Assembly: GCF_015476235.1 (NCBI RefSeq) | Contig: NZ_CP064338.1 | Location: 3,596,001-3,660,000, forward strand | Direction: 5' to 3' | DNA from: Caldimonas thermodepolymerans | Lineage (GTDB): Bacteria > Pseudomonadota > Gammaproteobacteria > Burkholderiales > Burkholderiaceae_C | DNA length: 64,000 nt | Shown here: piece by piece, positions 1 to 8,207 of the stretch | How the letters are laid out: every line of letters begins with the position of its first letter | Numbering within the stretch: position 1 is the stretch's first letter | Position numbers and translations under genes: made by a program | The notes under the pieces: model-generated | Told to the model about the DNA's origin: nothing | Databases searched by the model: none | What the model saw: the letters and a program-made list of their open reading frames with translations, nothing else

Positions 1-572
1 AGATCCTCGAGCGCGGCCCGCAGTGGTTCGCCTCGCACGGCCGCCACGGACGCCGTGGCCTGCGCTCGTTCTCGGTCTCGGGCCGCGTGCGGCGCCCCGG
101 CGTGCACCTGGCGCCGGCCGGCATCACGCTGCGCGAGCTGATCGACGAACACTGCGGCGGCATGGCCGAGGGGCACGAGCTGTACGCCTACCTGCCGGGC
201 GGCGCGTCGGGCGGCATCCTGCCCGCGCGCCTGGCCGACCTGCCGCTGGACTTCGACACGCTGCAGCCGCACGGCTGCTTCATCGGCTCGGCCGCGATCA
301 TCGTGCTGTCGCAGCACGACCGCGCGGTCGATGCAGCGCGCAACCTGATGCGCTTCTTCGAGGACGAGTCCTGCGGCCAGTGCACGCCCTGCCGCGTCGG
401 CACCGCCAAGGCACGCCGGCTGATCGAGCAGGAGCGCTGGGACGTCGCGCTGCTCACGCAGCTGTCGCAGGTGATGCGCGATGCCTCGATCTGCGGGCTG
501 GGCCAGGCCGCGCCCAACCCGATCGACTGCGTGCTGAAGTACTTCGCCCACGAACTGGAGCCCGCCGCATGA
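1..572 (+). CDS. fdsB: NAD-dependent formate dehydrogenase beta subunit, C-terminal part
   Basis: Open from the window edge in the frame starting at base 3; about 190 C-terminal residues are present and the N-terminus is outside. The protein is the NuoF-like, FMN- and NADH-binding diaphorase subunit of a soluble molybdenum formate dehydrogenase and passes electrons from the alpha subunit to NAD+. Visible are the NuoF-type stretch ending PGVHLAPAGIT and the C-terminal 4Fe-4S ligand motif ESCGQCTPCRVGT, with a further Cys in ICGLGQ. The stop codon overlaps the start of the next gene as ATGA (569-572), indicating translational coupling with fdsA. NuoF of complex I is the main alternative, but the downstream partner is a formate dehydrogenase alpha subunit, so FdsB is strongly favoured. 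Confidence 0.93.
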   Translation, partial: ILERGPQWFASHGRHGRRGLRSFSVSGRVRRPGVHLAPAGITLRELIDEHCGGMAEGHELYAYLPGGASGGILPARLADLPLDFDTLQPHGCFIGSAAIIVLSQHDRAVDAARNLMRFFEDESCGQCTPCRVGTAKARRLIEQERWDVALLTQLSQVMRDASICGLGQAAPNPIDCVLKYFAHELEPAA

Positions 573-3361
573 GCGCGCCGACCTTCACCTTCACGCTCGA
601 CGGCCGGGACGTGGACGCCCTGCCGGGCGAGAGCATCCTGCAGGCCGCCCGGCGCCACGGCGTCGAGATCCCGCACCTGTGCCACAAGGACGGCCTCGCG
701 CCGGCCGGCAACTGCCGCGCCTGCGTGGTCGAGATCGAGAGCGAGCGCGTGCTCGCCCCTTCCTGCTGCCGCGCGCCCGCGCCCGGCATGCAGGTGCGTG
801 CGCGAAGCGAGCGCGCCCGCGCCGCGCAGAAGATGGTGCTGGAGCTGCTGCTGTCCGACATGCCGGCGCAGCCGCGCACCCGCGACGACGAGCTGGCGCA
901 CTGGGCGCGGCGACTGGGCGTGGACCGGCCGCGCTTCGCGCCGCGCGAGCAGCCCGCCCCCGACACCACGCACCCGGCCATCGCGGTCAACCTGGACGCC
1001 TGCATCCAGTGCACCCGCTGCCTGCGCGCCTGCCGCCACGAGCAGGTCAACGACGTGATCGGCCTGGCGCACCGCGGCGCGCACGCGAAGATCGTGTTCG
1101 ACATGGACGACGCGCTCGCCGCCTCGACCTGCGTGGCCTGCGGCGAATGCGTGCAGGCCTGCCCGACCGGCGCGCTGGCGCCGGCCAACGGCACGGCACT
1201 GCAGGAAGCCGAGCGGCAGGTGCCCTCGGTGTGCCCGTACTGCGGCGTGGGTTGCCAGCTGACCTACCACGTCAAGGACAACCGCATCCTGCGCGTCGAA
1301 GGCCGCGACGGCCCGGCCAACCACGGCCGGCTGTGCGTCAAGGGACGCTACGGCTTCGACTACGCGCACCACCCGCAGCGGCTGACGCAGCCGCTCGTCC
1401 GCCGCGCCGACGCGCCGCCCAAGCGCGGCGACTTCACGATGGACCCGTCGCGCTGGCAGGAGGTGTTCCGCGTCGCGACCTGGGAAGAAGCGCTCGACCT
1501 TGCCGCCTCGCGCCTGCGCGAGATCCGCGACGCGCACGGCCCGCGCGCGCTGGCCGGCTTCGGCTCGGCCAAGGGCAGCAACGAGGAGGCCTACCTGTTC
1601 CAGAAGCTGGTGCGCACCGGCTTCGGCAGCAACAACGTGGACCACTGCACGCGGCTGTGCCATGCCTCGTCGGTCGCGGCACTGCTCGAAGGCATCGGCT
1701 CGGGCGCGGTGTCCAACCCGGTGATGGACGTGCTGCAGGCCGAGCTGGTCATCGTGATCGGCGCCAACCCGACGGTGAACCACCCGGTGGCGGCCACCTG
1801 GATCAAGAACGCGGTGCGCCGCGGCACCAAGCTGGTGGTGTGCGACCCGCGCCGCCCGGACCTGGCGCGCCACGCGTGGCGCTACCTGCAGTTCAAGCCC
1901 GACACCGACGTCGCGCTGCTCAACGCGATGATGCACGTCATCGTGCACGAGGGCCTGGTCGACGCGGACTTCATCGCCGAGCGCACGCTGGACTACGAGG
2001 CGCTGCGGCGCAACGTCGAGGGCTACGCCCCCGAGGCGATGGCGCCGGTGTGCGGCATCCCGGCCGAGACCATCCGCGAGGTCGCGCGCGCCTACGCCAC
2101 CTCGCGCGCCTCCATGATCCTGTGGGGCATGGGCGTGAGCCAGCACGTGCACGGCACCGACAACGTGCGCTGCCTGATCGCGCTGGCGCTGATGACCGGC
2201 CAGGTCGGCCGCCCCGGCACCGGCCTGCACCCGCTGCGCGGCCAGAACAACGTGCAGGGCGCCTCGGACGCCGGGCTGATCCCGATGATGTACCCCGACT
2301 ACCAGCGCGTCGACGCGCCCGACGTGCGCGAGCGCTTCGAGCAGCTGTGGGGCACCAAGCTCGATGCCCGCCCCGGCCTGACGGTGGTCGAGGTGATGGA
2401 CGCCGCGCTGGCCGGCCAGGTGCGCGGCATGTACATCATGGGCGAGAACCCGGCGATGTCCGACCCCGACGCCAACCATGCGCGCGAGGCGCTGGCCGCG
2501 CTGGAGCACCTGGTCGTGCAGGACATCTTCCTGACCGAGACCGCCTACCTCGCCGACGTGGTGCTGCCCGCCAGCGCCTTCCCGGAGAAGACCGGCACCT
2601 TCACCAACACCGACCGCACGGTGCAGCTGGGCCGCCAGGCGCTGACCCCGCCCGGCGACGCACGCCAGGACCTGTGGATCATCCAGCAGATGGCGCGGCG
2701 CCTGGGGCTGGACTGGGACCACGCGCACCCGCGCGAGGTGTTCGAGGAGATGCGCCGCTGCATGCCCAGCATCGCCGGCATCACCTGGGAACGGCTGGAG
2801 CGCGAGCATGCCGTCACCTACCCCTGCCCCGAGGAAGGCGCGCCGGGCCAGCCGGTGGTGTTCACCGACCGCTTCCCGACGCCTACCGGGCGCGGGCGCT
2901 TCGTGCCGGTGGACGTGATCCCGGCCGACGAGCGCCCGGACGACGAGTACCCGATGGTGCTGATCACCGGCCGCCAGCTCGAGCACTGGCACACCGGCAG
3001 CATGACGCGCCGCACCGGCGTGCTCGACGCGCTGGAGCCCGACCCGGTGGCCCTGGTGCATCCGCTGGACCTGGAGCGCCTGGGCGTGGCCCCCGGCGGC
3101 ATCATCACGCTGCAGTCGCGCCGCGGCGAGGTGTCGCTGTACGCCCGCGCCGACGACAGCTCGCCGCCCGGCGCGGTGTTCGTGCCCTTCTGCTACTACG
3201 AGGCCGCGATCAACAAGCTGACCAACCCGGCACTGGACCCGTACGGCAAGATCCCCGAGTTCAAGTACTGCGCCGTGCGCGTGCGGCCCGGCGGCCGGGT
3301 GCCGCAGCGCACCGGTTACGCGGGCTTCACGGAGCAACCGGCCGAGAACGCGTTACCATAG
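569..3361 (+). CDS. fdsA: NAD-dependent formate dehydrogenase alpha subunit (molybdenum, bis-MGD)
   Basis: 930 residues, starting at the ATG that overlaps the fdsB stop. It oxidises formate to CO2 in the cytoplasm. Domains in order: plant-type 2Fe-2S domain (Cys38, 49, 52 and 66/67); NuoG-like segment; two 4Fe-4S sets (Cys145/148/151/155 and Cys188/191/194/198); a bis-MGD 4Fe-4S set (CPYCGVGC, Cys222/225/229 plus Cys256); then the molybdopterin oxidoreductase domain and a C-terminal dinucleotide-binding domain. The motif VDHCTRLCH places Cys364-His365 at the position of the Sec140-His141 pair of E. coli FdhH, so Cys364 is the expected Mo ligand. The C-terminus runs to the usual family end plus about 20 residues. 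No fdsC or fdsD follows; a tRNA gene begins 8 bp after the stop. Confidence 0.95.
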   Translation: MSAPTFTFTLDGRDVDALPGESILQAARRHGVEIPHLCHKDGLAPAGNCRACVVEIESERVLAPSCCRAPAPGMQVRARSERARAAQKMVLELLLSDMPAQPRTRDDELAHWARRLGVDRPRFAPREQPAPDTTHPAIAVNLDACIQCTRCLRACRHEQVNDVIGLAHRGAHAKIVFDMDDALAASTCVACGECVQACPTGALAPANGTALQEAERQVPSVCPYCGVGCQLTYHVKDNRILRVEGRDGPANHGRLCVKGRYGFDYAHHPQRLTQPLVRRADAPPKRGDFTMDPSRWQEVFRVATWEEALDLAASRLREIRDAHGPRALAGFGSAKGSNEEAYLFQKLVRTGFGSNNVDHCTRLCHASSVAALLEGIGSGAVSNPVMDVLQAELVIVIGANPTVNHPVAATWIKNAVRRGTKLVVCDPRRPDLARHAWRYLQFKPDTDVALLNAMMHVIVHEGLVDADFIAERTLDYEALRRNVEGYAPEAMAPVCGIPAETIREVARAYATSRASMILWGMGVSQHVHGTDNVRCLIALALMTGQVGRPGTGLHPLRGQNNVQGASDAGLIPMMYPDYQRVDAPDVRERFEQLWGTKLDARPGLTVVEVMDAALAGQVRGMYIMGENPAMSDPDANHAREALAALEHLVVQDIFLTETAYLADVVLPASAFPEKTGTFTNTDRTVQLGRQALTPPGDARQDLWIIQQMARRLGLDWDHAHPREVFEEMRRCMPSIAGITWERLEREHAVTYPCPEEGAPGQPVVFTDRFPTPTGRGRFVPVDVIPADERPDDEYPMVLITGRQLEHWHTGSMTRRTGVLDALEPDPVALVHPLDLERLGVAPGGIITLQSRRGEVSLYARADDSSPPGAVFVPFCYYEAAINKLTNPALDPYGKIPEFKYCAVRVRPGGRVPQRTGYAGFTEQPAENALP

Positions 3362-3369
3362 CGGTCTTT

Positions 3370-3445
3370 GCGCCCGTAGCTCAGTGGATAGAGTATTGGC
3401 CTCCGAAGCCAAGGGTCGCTGGTTCGATTCCAGCCGGGCGCGCCA
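3370..3445 (+). tRNA. tRNA-Arg (anticodon CCG)
   Basis: A complete 76-base cloverleaf can be folded by eye. The acceptor stem pairs GCGCCCG (3370-3376) with CGGGCGC (3435-3441), followed by discriminator G and an encoded CCA. The D arm is GCTC/GAGT, the anticodon stem TTGGC/GCCAA encloses loop CTCCGAA with anticodon CCG, and the T arm is GCTGG-TTCGATT-CCAGC. It reads CGG arginine codons, common at this GC content. It lies 8 bp after the fdsA stop with no terminator between, so it is probably released from the fds transcript or has a promoter inside fdsA. Confidence 0.97.
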
Positions 3446-3536
3446 GATCGACCTTCCCCGGCCGGCCGTCACGCGCTGACCTCGGGCCGCCCGAAACTCC
3501 CTCGCCTCGCTCCCCGCCGCCCTCCGTTGGCCGGTT

Positions 3537-3668
3537 GAACGCTTCCGTCAGGAATGCCAGGAACGCCTGGATCTTCGGCGCCAGGTGCTGGCGCGAGGGG
3601 TAGACCGCATGAAGCGTGGTCTCGACCGTGCGCCAGTCCTGCAGGACGCATTGCAGCCGCCCGGTAAC
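3537..3668 (-). pseudogene. Remnant of a LysR-family regulator (C-terminal end only)
   Basis: About 44 residues in one minus-strand frame resemble the end of a LysR effector domain: a GRLQCVLQDW strand, then HAVYPSRQHLAPKIQAF and FLAFLTEAF. The pattern 'V(L)xxW...HAVYPS(R)xLxPKxxAFxxFL' is characteristic of LysR C-termini. The helix-turn-helix and most of the effector domain are missing, and no stop follows the expected end because the frame runs on to 3381. Upstream, the similarity breaks at a 14-bp tandem duplication and meets a relic on the opposite strand. It is most likely a dead fragment. Family assignment is by eye. Confidence 0.6.
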
Positions 3669-3696
3669 GCGCGGGGACTGGCGCGCGGGGACTGGC
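3669..3696. repeat. Perfect 14-bp tandem duplication
   Basis: The unit GCGCGGGGACTGGC occurs twice in direct succession (3669-3682 and 3683-3696). It sits at the junction between the LysR relic and the nitroreductase relic. It may be a slippage product in decaying DNA or a scar of the rearrangement that joined the two fragments. Confidence 0.8.
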
Positions 3697-3817
3697 GTCC
3701 GGCCCCATGGCCGGCTTCGACGCCGAAGGGGTGCGGCGGGAATTCGGCCCCGGACCGGACGACGTGCCGGTGATGCGGGTCGCCGTCGGCTGCCCCGCGC
3801 CCGGAAACCGGCCGCGA
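3692..3817 (+). pseudogene. Remnant of a nitroreductase-family protein (C-terminal end only)
   Basis: About 42 residues in the plus frame that reads through ATG 3707 match the conserved end of nitroreductases: a SGPMAGFD segment, then VRREFG, then [14 protein letters not shown]. The 'PMxGFDxxxVxxxF...VPVMxxAVGxxAPGN' layout is typical of RutE/NfnB-like proteins. There is no FMN-binding N-terminal half; an in-frame stop lies just upstream (3665-3667). The frame continues into the DMT transporter gene but has no start signal of its own, and the transporter has its own Shine-Dalgarno and ATG at 3854. Interpreted as a degraded gene. Confidence 0.6.
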
Positions 3818-3853
3818 GCCTCGCCGGCCGCTGGCCGGGGTGCTGGAGTTCCC

Positions 3854-4741
3854 ATGAAGTCGAACACACGCAACGTCCTGCTGACCGCCATCGCACCGGT
3901 CGTCTGGGGCACCACCTACGCGATCACCACCGAGTTCCTGCCGGGCTACGCGCCGATCACCGTGGCGATGCTGCGCGCGCTGCCGGCCGGGCTGCTGATG
4001 CTGCTGCTGGCGCGGCAGCTGCCCACCGGCATCTGGTGGCTGCGCGTGTTCGTGCTGGGGGCGCTGAATTTCTCGATCTTCCTGAGCACCCTGTTCATCG
4101 CGACCTACCGCCTGCCCGGCGGCGTGGCCGCCACGGTGGGCGCGGTCCAGCCGCTGCTGGTGGTGTTCCTGGCCTACGCGCTGCTCGGCACGCCGATCCG
4201 CGCGCTGGCGATCGGGGCGGCACTGCTCGGCGTGGCCGGCGTGGCGCTGCTGGTGCTGACGCCCGGCGCCGCGCTGGACCCGGTCGGCATCGTCGCGGCG
4301 CTGGTCGGCGCGGTCGCGATGGCCTTCGGCACGGTGCTCAGCCGCCGCTGGCGGCCGCCCGTCCCGCTGGTGGCCTACACCGCCTGGCAGCTCACCGCCG
4401 GCGGCCTGCTGCTGGTGCCGGTGGCGCTGCTGTTCGACCCGCCGATGCCGGTGCCGACGCTTGCCAACCTGCTGGCGCTGGCCTGGCTGGGCCTGATCGG
4501 GATGGCACTGACCTACCTGCTGTGGCTGCGCGGGATCACGCGCCTGGAGCCCTCGATCGTCTCGCCGCTGCTCCTGCTCAGCCCGGTGACCGCGGTGGTG
4601 GTCGGCTGGGTGGCGCTGGGCCAGGCGCTCACCCCCTGGCAGGTCACGGGCGCCCTGCTCGTGGTGGCCAGCATCTGGCTGGGGCAGCGCTACGCGGCAC
4701 CCCGGCCGGTGGCGGGCGCCGCGGCGGACGCGGCGCGCTGA
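3854..4741 (+). CDS. DMT/EamA-family transporter, probable exporter
   Basis: 295 residues, almost entirely hydrophobic, with about ten predicted membrane helices and the internal duplication of the drug/metabolite transporter superfamily: one EamA repeat at about residues 10-140 and a second at about 150-285. The motif [17 protein letters not shown] near the N-terminus and the second-half stretch [18 protein letters not shown] are typical of the family. Such proteins usually export amino acids or other small metabolites from the cytoplasm. The start at 3854 is chosen over the in-frame ATG at 3707 because it has a GGAG five bases upstream and the earlier frame encodes nitroreductase relic sequence. 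Substrate unknown. Confidence 0.88.
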   Translation: MKSNTRNVLLTAIAPVVWGTTYAITTEFLPGYAPITVAMLRALPAGLLMLLLARQLPTGIWWLRVFVLGALNFSIFLSTLFIATYRLPGGVAATVGAVQPLLVVFLAYALLGTPIRALAIGAALLGVAGVALLVLTPGAALDPVGIVAALVGAVAMAFGTVLSRRWRPPVPLVAYTAWQLTAGGLLLVPVALLFDPPMPVPTLANLLALAWLGLIGMALTYLLWLRGITRLEPSIVSPLLLLSPVTAVVVGWVALGQALTPWQVTGALLVVASIWLGQRYAAPRPVAGAAADAAR

Positions 4742-4772
4742 GGCGTCGCCCGGGTGGCGGGCGGCGCGTCCG

Positions 4773-5822
4773 TCAACCGGCCAATGCCACGGCGTCTGCG
4801 GGCAGGTTCGCCCCGCCCGTGCCGCGCGGACGTGCGCGCTCGGCGCGGGTTTCGCTCGGCGGGTGGCCGATCACGCGCTTGTAGGCGCGGCTGAACGAGG
4901 CTTCCGAGTCGTAGCCGAGGCGATGCGCGGCCACCGAAATGCGCATGCCCTCGGCGATCCAGCGGCGCGCCTGGAACATCTTGATCCTGGTGACGTACTT
5001 CGCCGGGCTTTCGCCGACGGTGCGCGTGAAGGCCTCGGCAAAGCTCGAGCGCGAGGCCCCCATCAGCGCGGCCAGTTCCGGCACGCGCCAGTCGCGCTCG
5101 GGCTCGGCGTGGATCGCCGCCAGCACCTTGCCGACGCGGGGGCAGCGCACCGCGGCGATCCAGCCGGTGGCGTCGCTGCAGGCGCATTCGACCCAGGCGC
5201 GGATGATGGTGGCGGCCACCACGTCGGCCAGCCGCGCCAGGATGCCGCAGGCGCCGATGCGGCGGAGCTCGACCTCGCGCTCCATCGCCTCCAGCAGGGC
5301 CGGCACGGTGGGGTCACGCTGCGCCAGGTCGGCCGCGCGCATCACGTCCGGCATCATCGCGACCAGCGGGTGCAGCGGGTCGAGGTTGAAGCTCATCGTG
5401 CCGCAGAACATCACGTCGGGCAGCCCGTCGTCCGACGTGCCGGCCGCGTCGCCGCGCACCAGGTAGATGTTCTCGGACACCGCGACGCGCGCGAGCGAGG
5501 CGATGTCCACCGCCGGCACCGCCGGGTCGCTGGCCAGCACGTGGGAGCTGCCGCGCGGCAGCAGCACCGCGTCGCCGGGGTTCAGGCGCATCCAGTCGTC
5601 CGAGGTCGCGGTGCGCAGCCAGCAGCCGCCGTGCGAGACGAAGTGGAACCCGGCCGCACGCTGCGCCGGAAACGCCACCGCCCAGGGCCGGCGCAGCTCG
5701 CAGCGGCCGTACTCCACCCCGTCCAGCCGCAGGCCCAGCAGGATCTCGGTGAGCGTGTCCGGCACGCCAGGCGGCGGCGCAGGCGGGCGATGGCAGACAC
5801 TGCCGGAGAAACGGTCAAGCAT
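4773..5822 (-). CDS. AraC-family transcriptional regulator with cupin-type sensor domain
   Basis: 349 residues. The N-terminal two thirds resemble the Cupin_6 AraC ligand-binding domain (about residues 25-225, including the stretch FHFVSHGGCWL and the segment LNPGDAVLLPRGSSHVL). The C-terminal 100 residues form the paired AraC helix-turn-helix: WRVPELAALMGASRSSFAEAF and, in the second HTH, ISVAAHRLGYDSEASFSRAYK. It is divergent from the MFS efflux gene with a 79-bp gap, the usual arrangement for a local activator or repressor of the pump. The start MLDRF at 5822 was chosen because the frame further upstream would run into the divergent gene. Inducer unknown. Confidence 0.9.
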   Translation of the reverse strand: MLDRFSGSVCHRPPAPPPGVPDTLTEILLGLRLDGVEYGRCELRRPWAVAFPAQRAAGFHFVSHGGCWLRTATSDDWMRLNPGDAVLLPRGSSHVLASDPAVPAVDIASLARVAVSENIYLVRGDAAGTSDDGLPDVMFCGTMSFNLDPLHPLVAMMPDVMRAADLAQRDPTVPALLEAMEREVELRRIGACGILARLADVVAATIIRAWVECACSDATGWIAAVRCPRVGKVLAAIHAEPERDWRVPELAALMGASRSSFAEAFTRTVGESPAKYVTRIKMFQARRWIAEGMRISVAAHRLGYDSEASFSRAYKRVIGHPPSETRAERARPRGTGGANLPADAVALAG

Positions 5823-5901
5823 TTCGGATTCCTCGGCATGGAAACGCCGGGATCCTATCCCTAAGCTCGCGGTTCGCACAACACGAAACCGCTTGCTCGA
5901 C

Positions 5902-7131
5902 ATGTCTTCCACCTCGCCTACCCCCTGCCTCGATGCGGGCGCGGCCCGGGCCTGCCCGGCGGCCCGCCCCACCTCCGCAGCCCAGGCCCGCTGGCCTGCC
6001 GTCGCCTCGCTGACGCTCGGCGTGTTCGGCCTGGTCACGACCGAGTTCCTGCCGGTGAGCCTGCTGACCGCGATGGCCGGCGACCTCGGCGTGACGGCCG
6101 GCATGGCCGGCCAGGCGATCACCGCCACCGCGCTGGTGGCCGCGGTCGCGGCACCGTCGCTGCCGGTGCTGACGCGCCGGCTGGACCGCCGCCACGTGGT
6201 GCTGGGGCTGACCACGCTGCTGGCGCTGGCCAACCTGCTCGCGGTGCTGGCGCACAGCTACGCGCTGCTGATGGCCGCGCGGGTGCTGCTTGGCGTCGCG
6301 CTGGGCGGTTTCTGGTCCATGGCCGCGGCGCTGACGATGCGCCTGGTGCCCGCGTCGCTGTTCGCGCGGGCGATGTCGGTGGTGCTGGCCGGCGTCTCGG
6401 TCGCGACCGTGTGCGCCGCGCCGGTCGGTGCCTGGATGGGCAACCTGTGGGGCTGGCGCAGCGCCTTCGTCGCCGCCGGCGCGGTGAGCCTGCTGGCGCT
6501 GGCCGTGCAGCTCCGGACGCTGCCGCCCCTGCCGCCGCGCGACCACCCGGACCTGCGCGCGCTGGGCGCGCTGCTGCGCCGCCCGGCGGTGCGCATCGCG
6601 CTGCTCGCGGAGCTGCTGGTGATCTCGGGGCACTTCGCCGGCTTCACCTACGTGCGTCCGCTGATGGAGGACGTCACGCGACTGAGCGTGGGCACCATCT
6701 CGGCGATCCTGCTCGGCTACGGCATCGGCGGCTTCTTCGGCAACTTCGCCGGCGGCTGGATCGCCGAGCGCAGCGAGCGCCGCGCGATCGTGTCCGGCGG
6801 CGCGCTGATCGTGGTGCTGGCCACCAGCCTGCTGCTGGCCGGCGATTCGCCGCTCGTCACCGCGGTCGCGGTGTCGCTGTGGGGCTTCGCGTTCGGGGCC
6901 TTCCCGGTCGGCTTCCAGACCTGGATCGTGCGCGCCGCGCCGGACCAGGCCGAAGGCGCCGGCGGCCTGCTGGTGGCGGCCTTCCAGGTCGCGATCGCCA
7001 CCGGCGCGATCGGCGGCGGCGTGCTGGTTGACCACATCGGCGCGCTGGGCGGGCCGGCGTTTGCCGTCACCACCCTTGCGCTCGGCACGCTGCTGACGCT
7101 GCGCCACGGCCCGCGGCCGGCGCGGGCCTGA
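5902..7131 (+). CDS. MFS efflux transporter, NepI/YdhP-like (DHA1 family)
   Basis: 409 residues with about twelve membrane helices after a roughly 30-residue cytoplasmic leader. It strongly resembles E. coli NepI, a purine ribonucleoside efflux pump, in the helix-1 motif EFLPVSLLT, in GQAITATALVA, in the intracellular motif DRRHVVLGL, in LGGFWSMAAALTMRLVP, and late in the protein in WIVRAAPDQAEGAGGLLVAAFQ. It would expel small molecules with the proton gradient. It is divergent from the AraC gene and probably under its control. The start at 5902 lies just beyond the shared promoter region. The exact substrate cannot be told from sequence. Confidence 0.88.
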   Translation: MSSTSPTPCLDAGAARACPAARPTSAAQARWPAVASLTLGVFGLVTTEFLPVSLLTAMAGDLGVTAGMAGQAITATALVAAVAAPSLPVLTRRLDRRHVVLGLTTLLALANLLAVLAHSYALLMAARVLLGVALGGFWSMAAALTMRLVPASLFARAMSVVLAGVSVATVCAAPVGAWMGNLWGWRSAFVAAGAVSLLALAVQLRTLPPLPPRDHPDLRALGALLRRPAVRIALLAELLVISGHFAGFTYVRPLMEDVTRLSVGTISAILLGYGIGGFFGNFAGGWIAERSERRAIVSGGALIVVLATSLLLAGDSPLVTAVAVSLWGFAFGAFPVGFQTWIVRAAPDQAEGAGGLLVAAFQVAIATGAIGGGVLVDHIGALGGPAFAVTTLALGTLLTLRHGPRPARA

Positions 7132-7160
7132 ACACCGCACACCTGCTCAGGGAGACCTTC

Positions 7161-8189
7161 ATGACCACCGACCTCAACCGCCGCATCGTGCTCGCCGCGC
7201 ATCCGCACGGCCTGCCCACGGTGCAGGACTTCCGCCTCGAGACCGGCCCGGTGCCCGAGCCCGGCCCCGGCCAGGTGCTGCTGCGCACGCTGTGGCTCTC
7301 GCTCGACCCCTACATGCGCAACCTGATGGAGCCCGTCGGCCCGGGCTATGCCGAGCCGGTGCCGCTGGGCGGGACCATGGTGGGCGGCACGGTCAGCCGC
7401 GTCGTCGCCTCGCGCCATCCGCGGTACGCCGCAGGCGACCTGGTGCTGGCCCAGGCGGGCTGGCAGGACTACGCGCTGTCCGACGGCGGCGACCTGCTGC
7501 CGCTGGGCGACGTGACGCCGCCCTCGCTCGCCCTGGGCGGGCTGGGCATGCCGGGCTTCACGGCCTACGTGGGCCTGCAGGACATCGGCCAGCCGCGCCC
7601 CGGCGAGACGGTCGTGGTGGCCGCGGCCACCGGGGCGGTCGGCCAGGTGGTCGGCCAGCTCGCGCGGCTGCACGGGGCCCGCGCGGTGGGCATCGCCGGC
7701 GGTGCGGACAAGTGCCGCATCGCCGTCGAGGAGCTGGGCTTCGACGCCTGCCTCGACCGCCACGACCCGCAGTGGCCGCAGCACCTGGCGGCCGCCTGCC
7801 CCGACGGCATCGACGTCTACTTCGAGAACGTCGGCGGCGCGGTGTTCGATGCCGTGCTGCCGCTGCTGAACCCCGGCGCGCGCGTGCCGGTGTGCGGCTT
7901 CATCGCGCACTACAACGACGGCGCCCCGCCGCCCGGGCCGGACCGGCTGCCGAAGCTGACCGCGACGCTGCTGGTCAAGCGCGTGCGCATGCAAGGCTTC
8001 GTCATCCTGGACCACTACGGCAAGCGCTACGAGGCCTTCCGCCGCGAGATGGGCCGCTGGGTCGCGGACGGCCGGGTCCGGCTGCGCGAAGCGCGCATCG
8101 ACGGGCTGGAACGCGCCCCCGAAGCCTTCGTCGACCTGCTGCGGGGGCGCCACGTCGGCAAGGTGGTGGTGCGGGTCGCCGGCGGCTGA
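7161..8189 (+). CDS. NADP-dependent zinc-free medium-chain reductase (CurA/leukotriene-B4-dehydrogenase family)
   Basis: 342 residues. The GroES-like N-terminal domain includes LSLDPYMRN, a signature of the MDR subfamily that reduces alkenal/enone double bonds with NADPH. The Rossmann fold includes AAATGAVGQVVGQLARL and the segment DVYFENVGG, which is highly characteristic. The C-terminus carries the ILDHYGKRYEAF segment. No zinc-ligand cysteines are present. A Shine-Dalgarno-like GGGAGA precedes the ATG. It lies 29 bp after the MFS gene, suggesting a small operon for detoxification. CurA (curcumin reductase) is one member; the natural substrate here is unknown. Confidence 0.9.
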   Translation: MTTDLNRRIVLAAHPHGLPTVQDFRLETGPVPEPGPGQVLLRTLWLSLDPYMRNLMEPVGPGYAEPVPLGGTMVGGTVSRVVASRHPRYAAGDLVLAQAGWQDYALSDGGDLLPLGDVTPPSLALGGLGMPGFTAYVGLQDIGQPRPGETVVVAAATGAVGQVVGQLARLHGARAVGIAGGADKCRIAVEELGFDACLDRHDPQWPQHLAAACPDGIDVYFENVGGAVFDAVLPLLNPGARVPVCGFIAHYNDGAPPPGPDRLPKLTATLLVKRVRMQGFVILDHYGKRYEAFRREMGRWVADGRVRLREARIDGLERAPEAFVDLLRGRHVGKVVVRVAGG

Positions 8190-8207
8190 GGCCGCGGCCC
8201 GCGGACC

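Larger units (their letters stand above)
3446..3853. other. Degenerate intergenic patch behind tRNA-Arg
   Basis: About 400 bp without an intact gene. It contains the LysR stump (minus), the 14-bp tandem duplication and the nitroreductase stump (plus), then the leader of the DMT gene with a GGAG at 3845-3848. No integrase, insertion-sequence end or repeated tRNA 3' end was seen within the patch. Confidence 0.7.

Noticed and set aside
188-3337. A 1049-codon open frame antisense to fdsB/fdsA
   Set aside because: It is His-, Arg- and Gly-rich with no domain, and mirrors codon third-position GC of the real genes. Similar long antisense frames cover 3616-4884, 9245-11437, 19951-25796, 43677-46760, 48166-52635 and 57860-61603; all are GC shadows.
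3370-3853. A genomic island inserted at the tRNA-Arg 3' end
   Set aside because: No integrase gene and no second copy of the tRNA 3' end were found downstream; the following genes are ordinary chromosomal types.
3707-4741. An extended N-terminus for the DMT transporter starting at ATG 3707
   Set aside because: The first 49 codons resemble a nitroreductase C-terminus, not a membrane protein leader, and ATG 3854 has its own Shine-Dalgarno.
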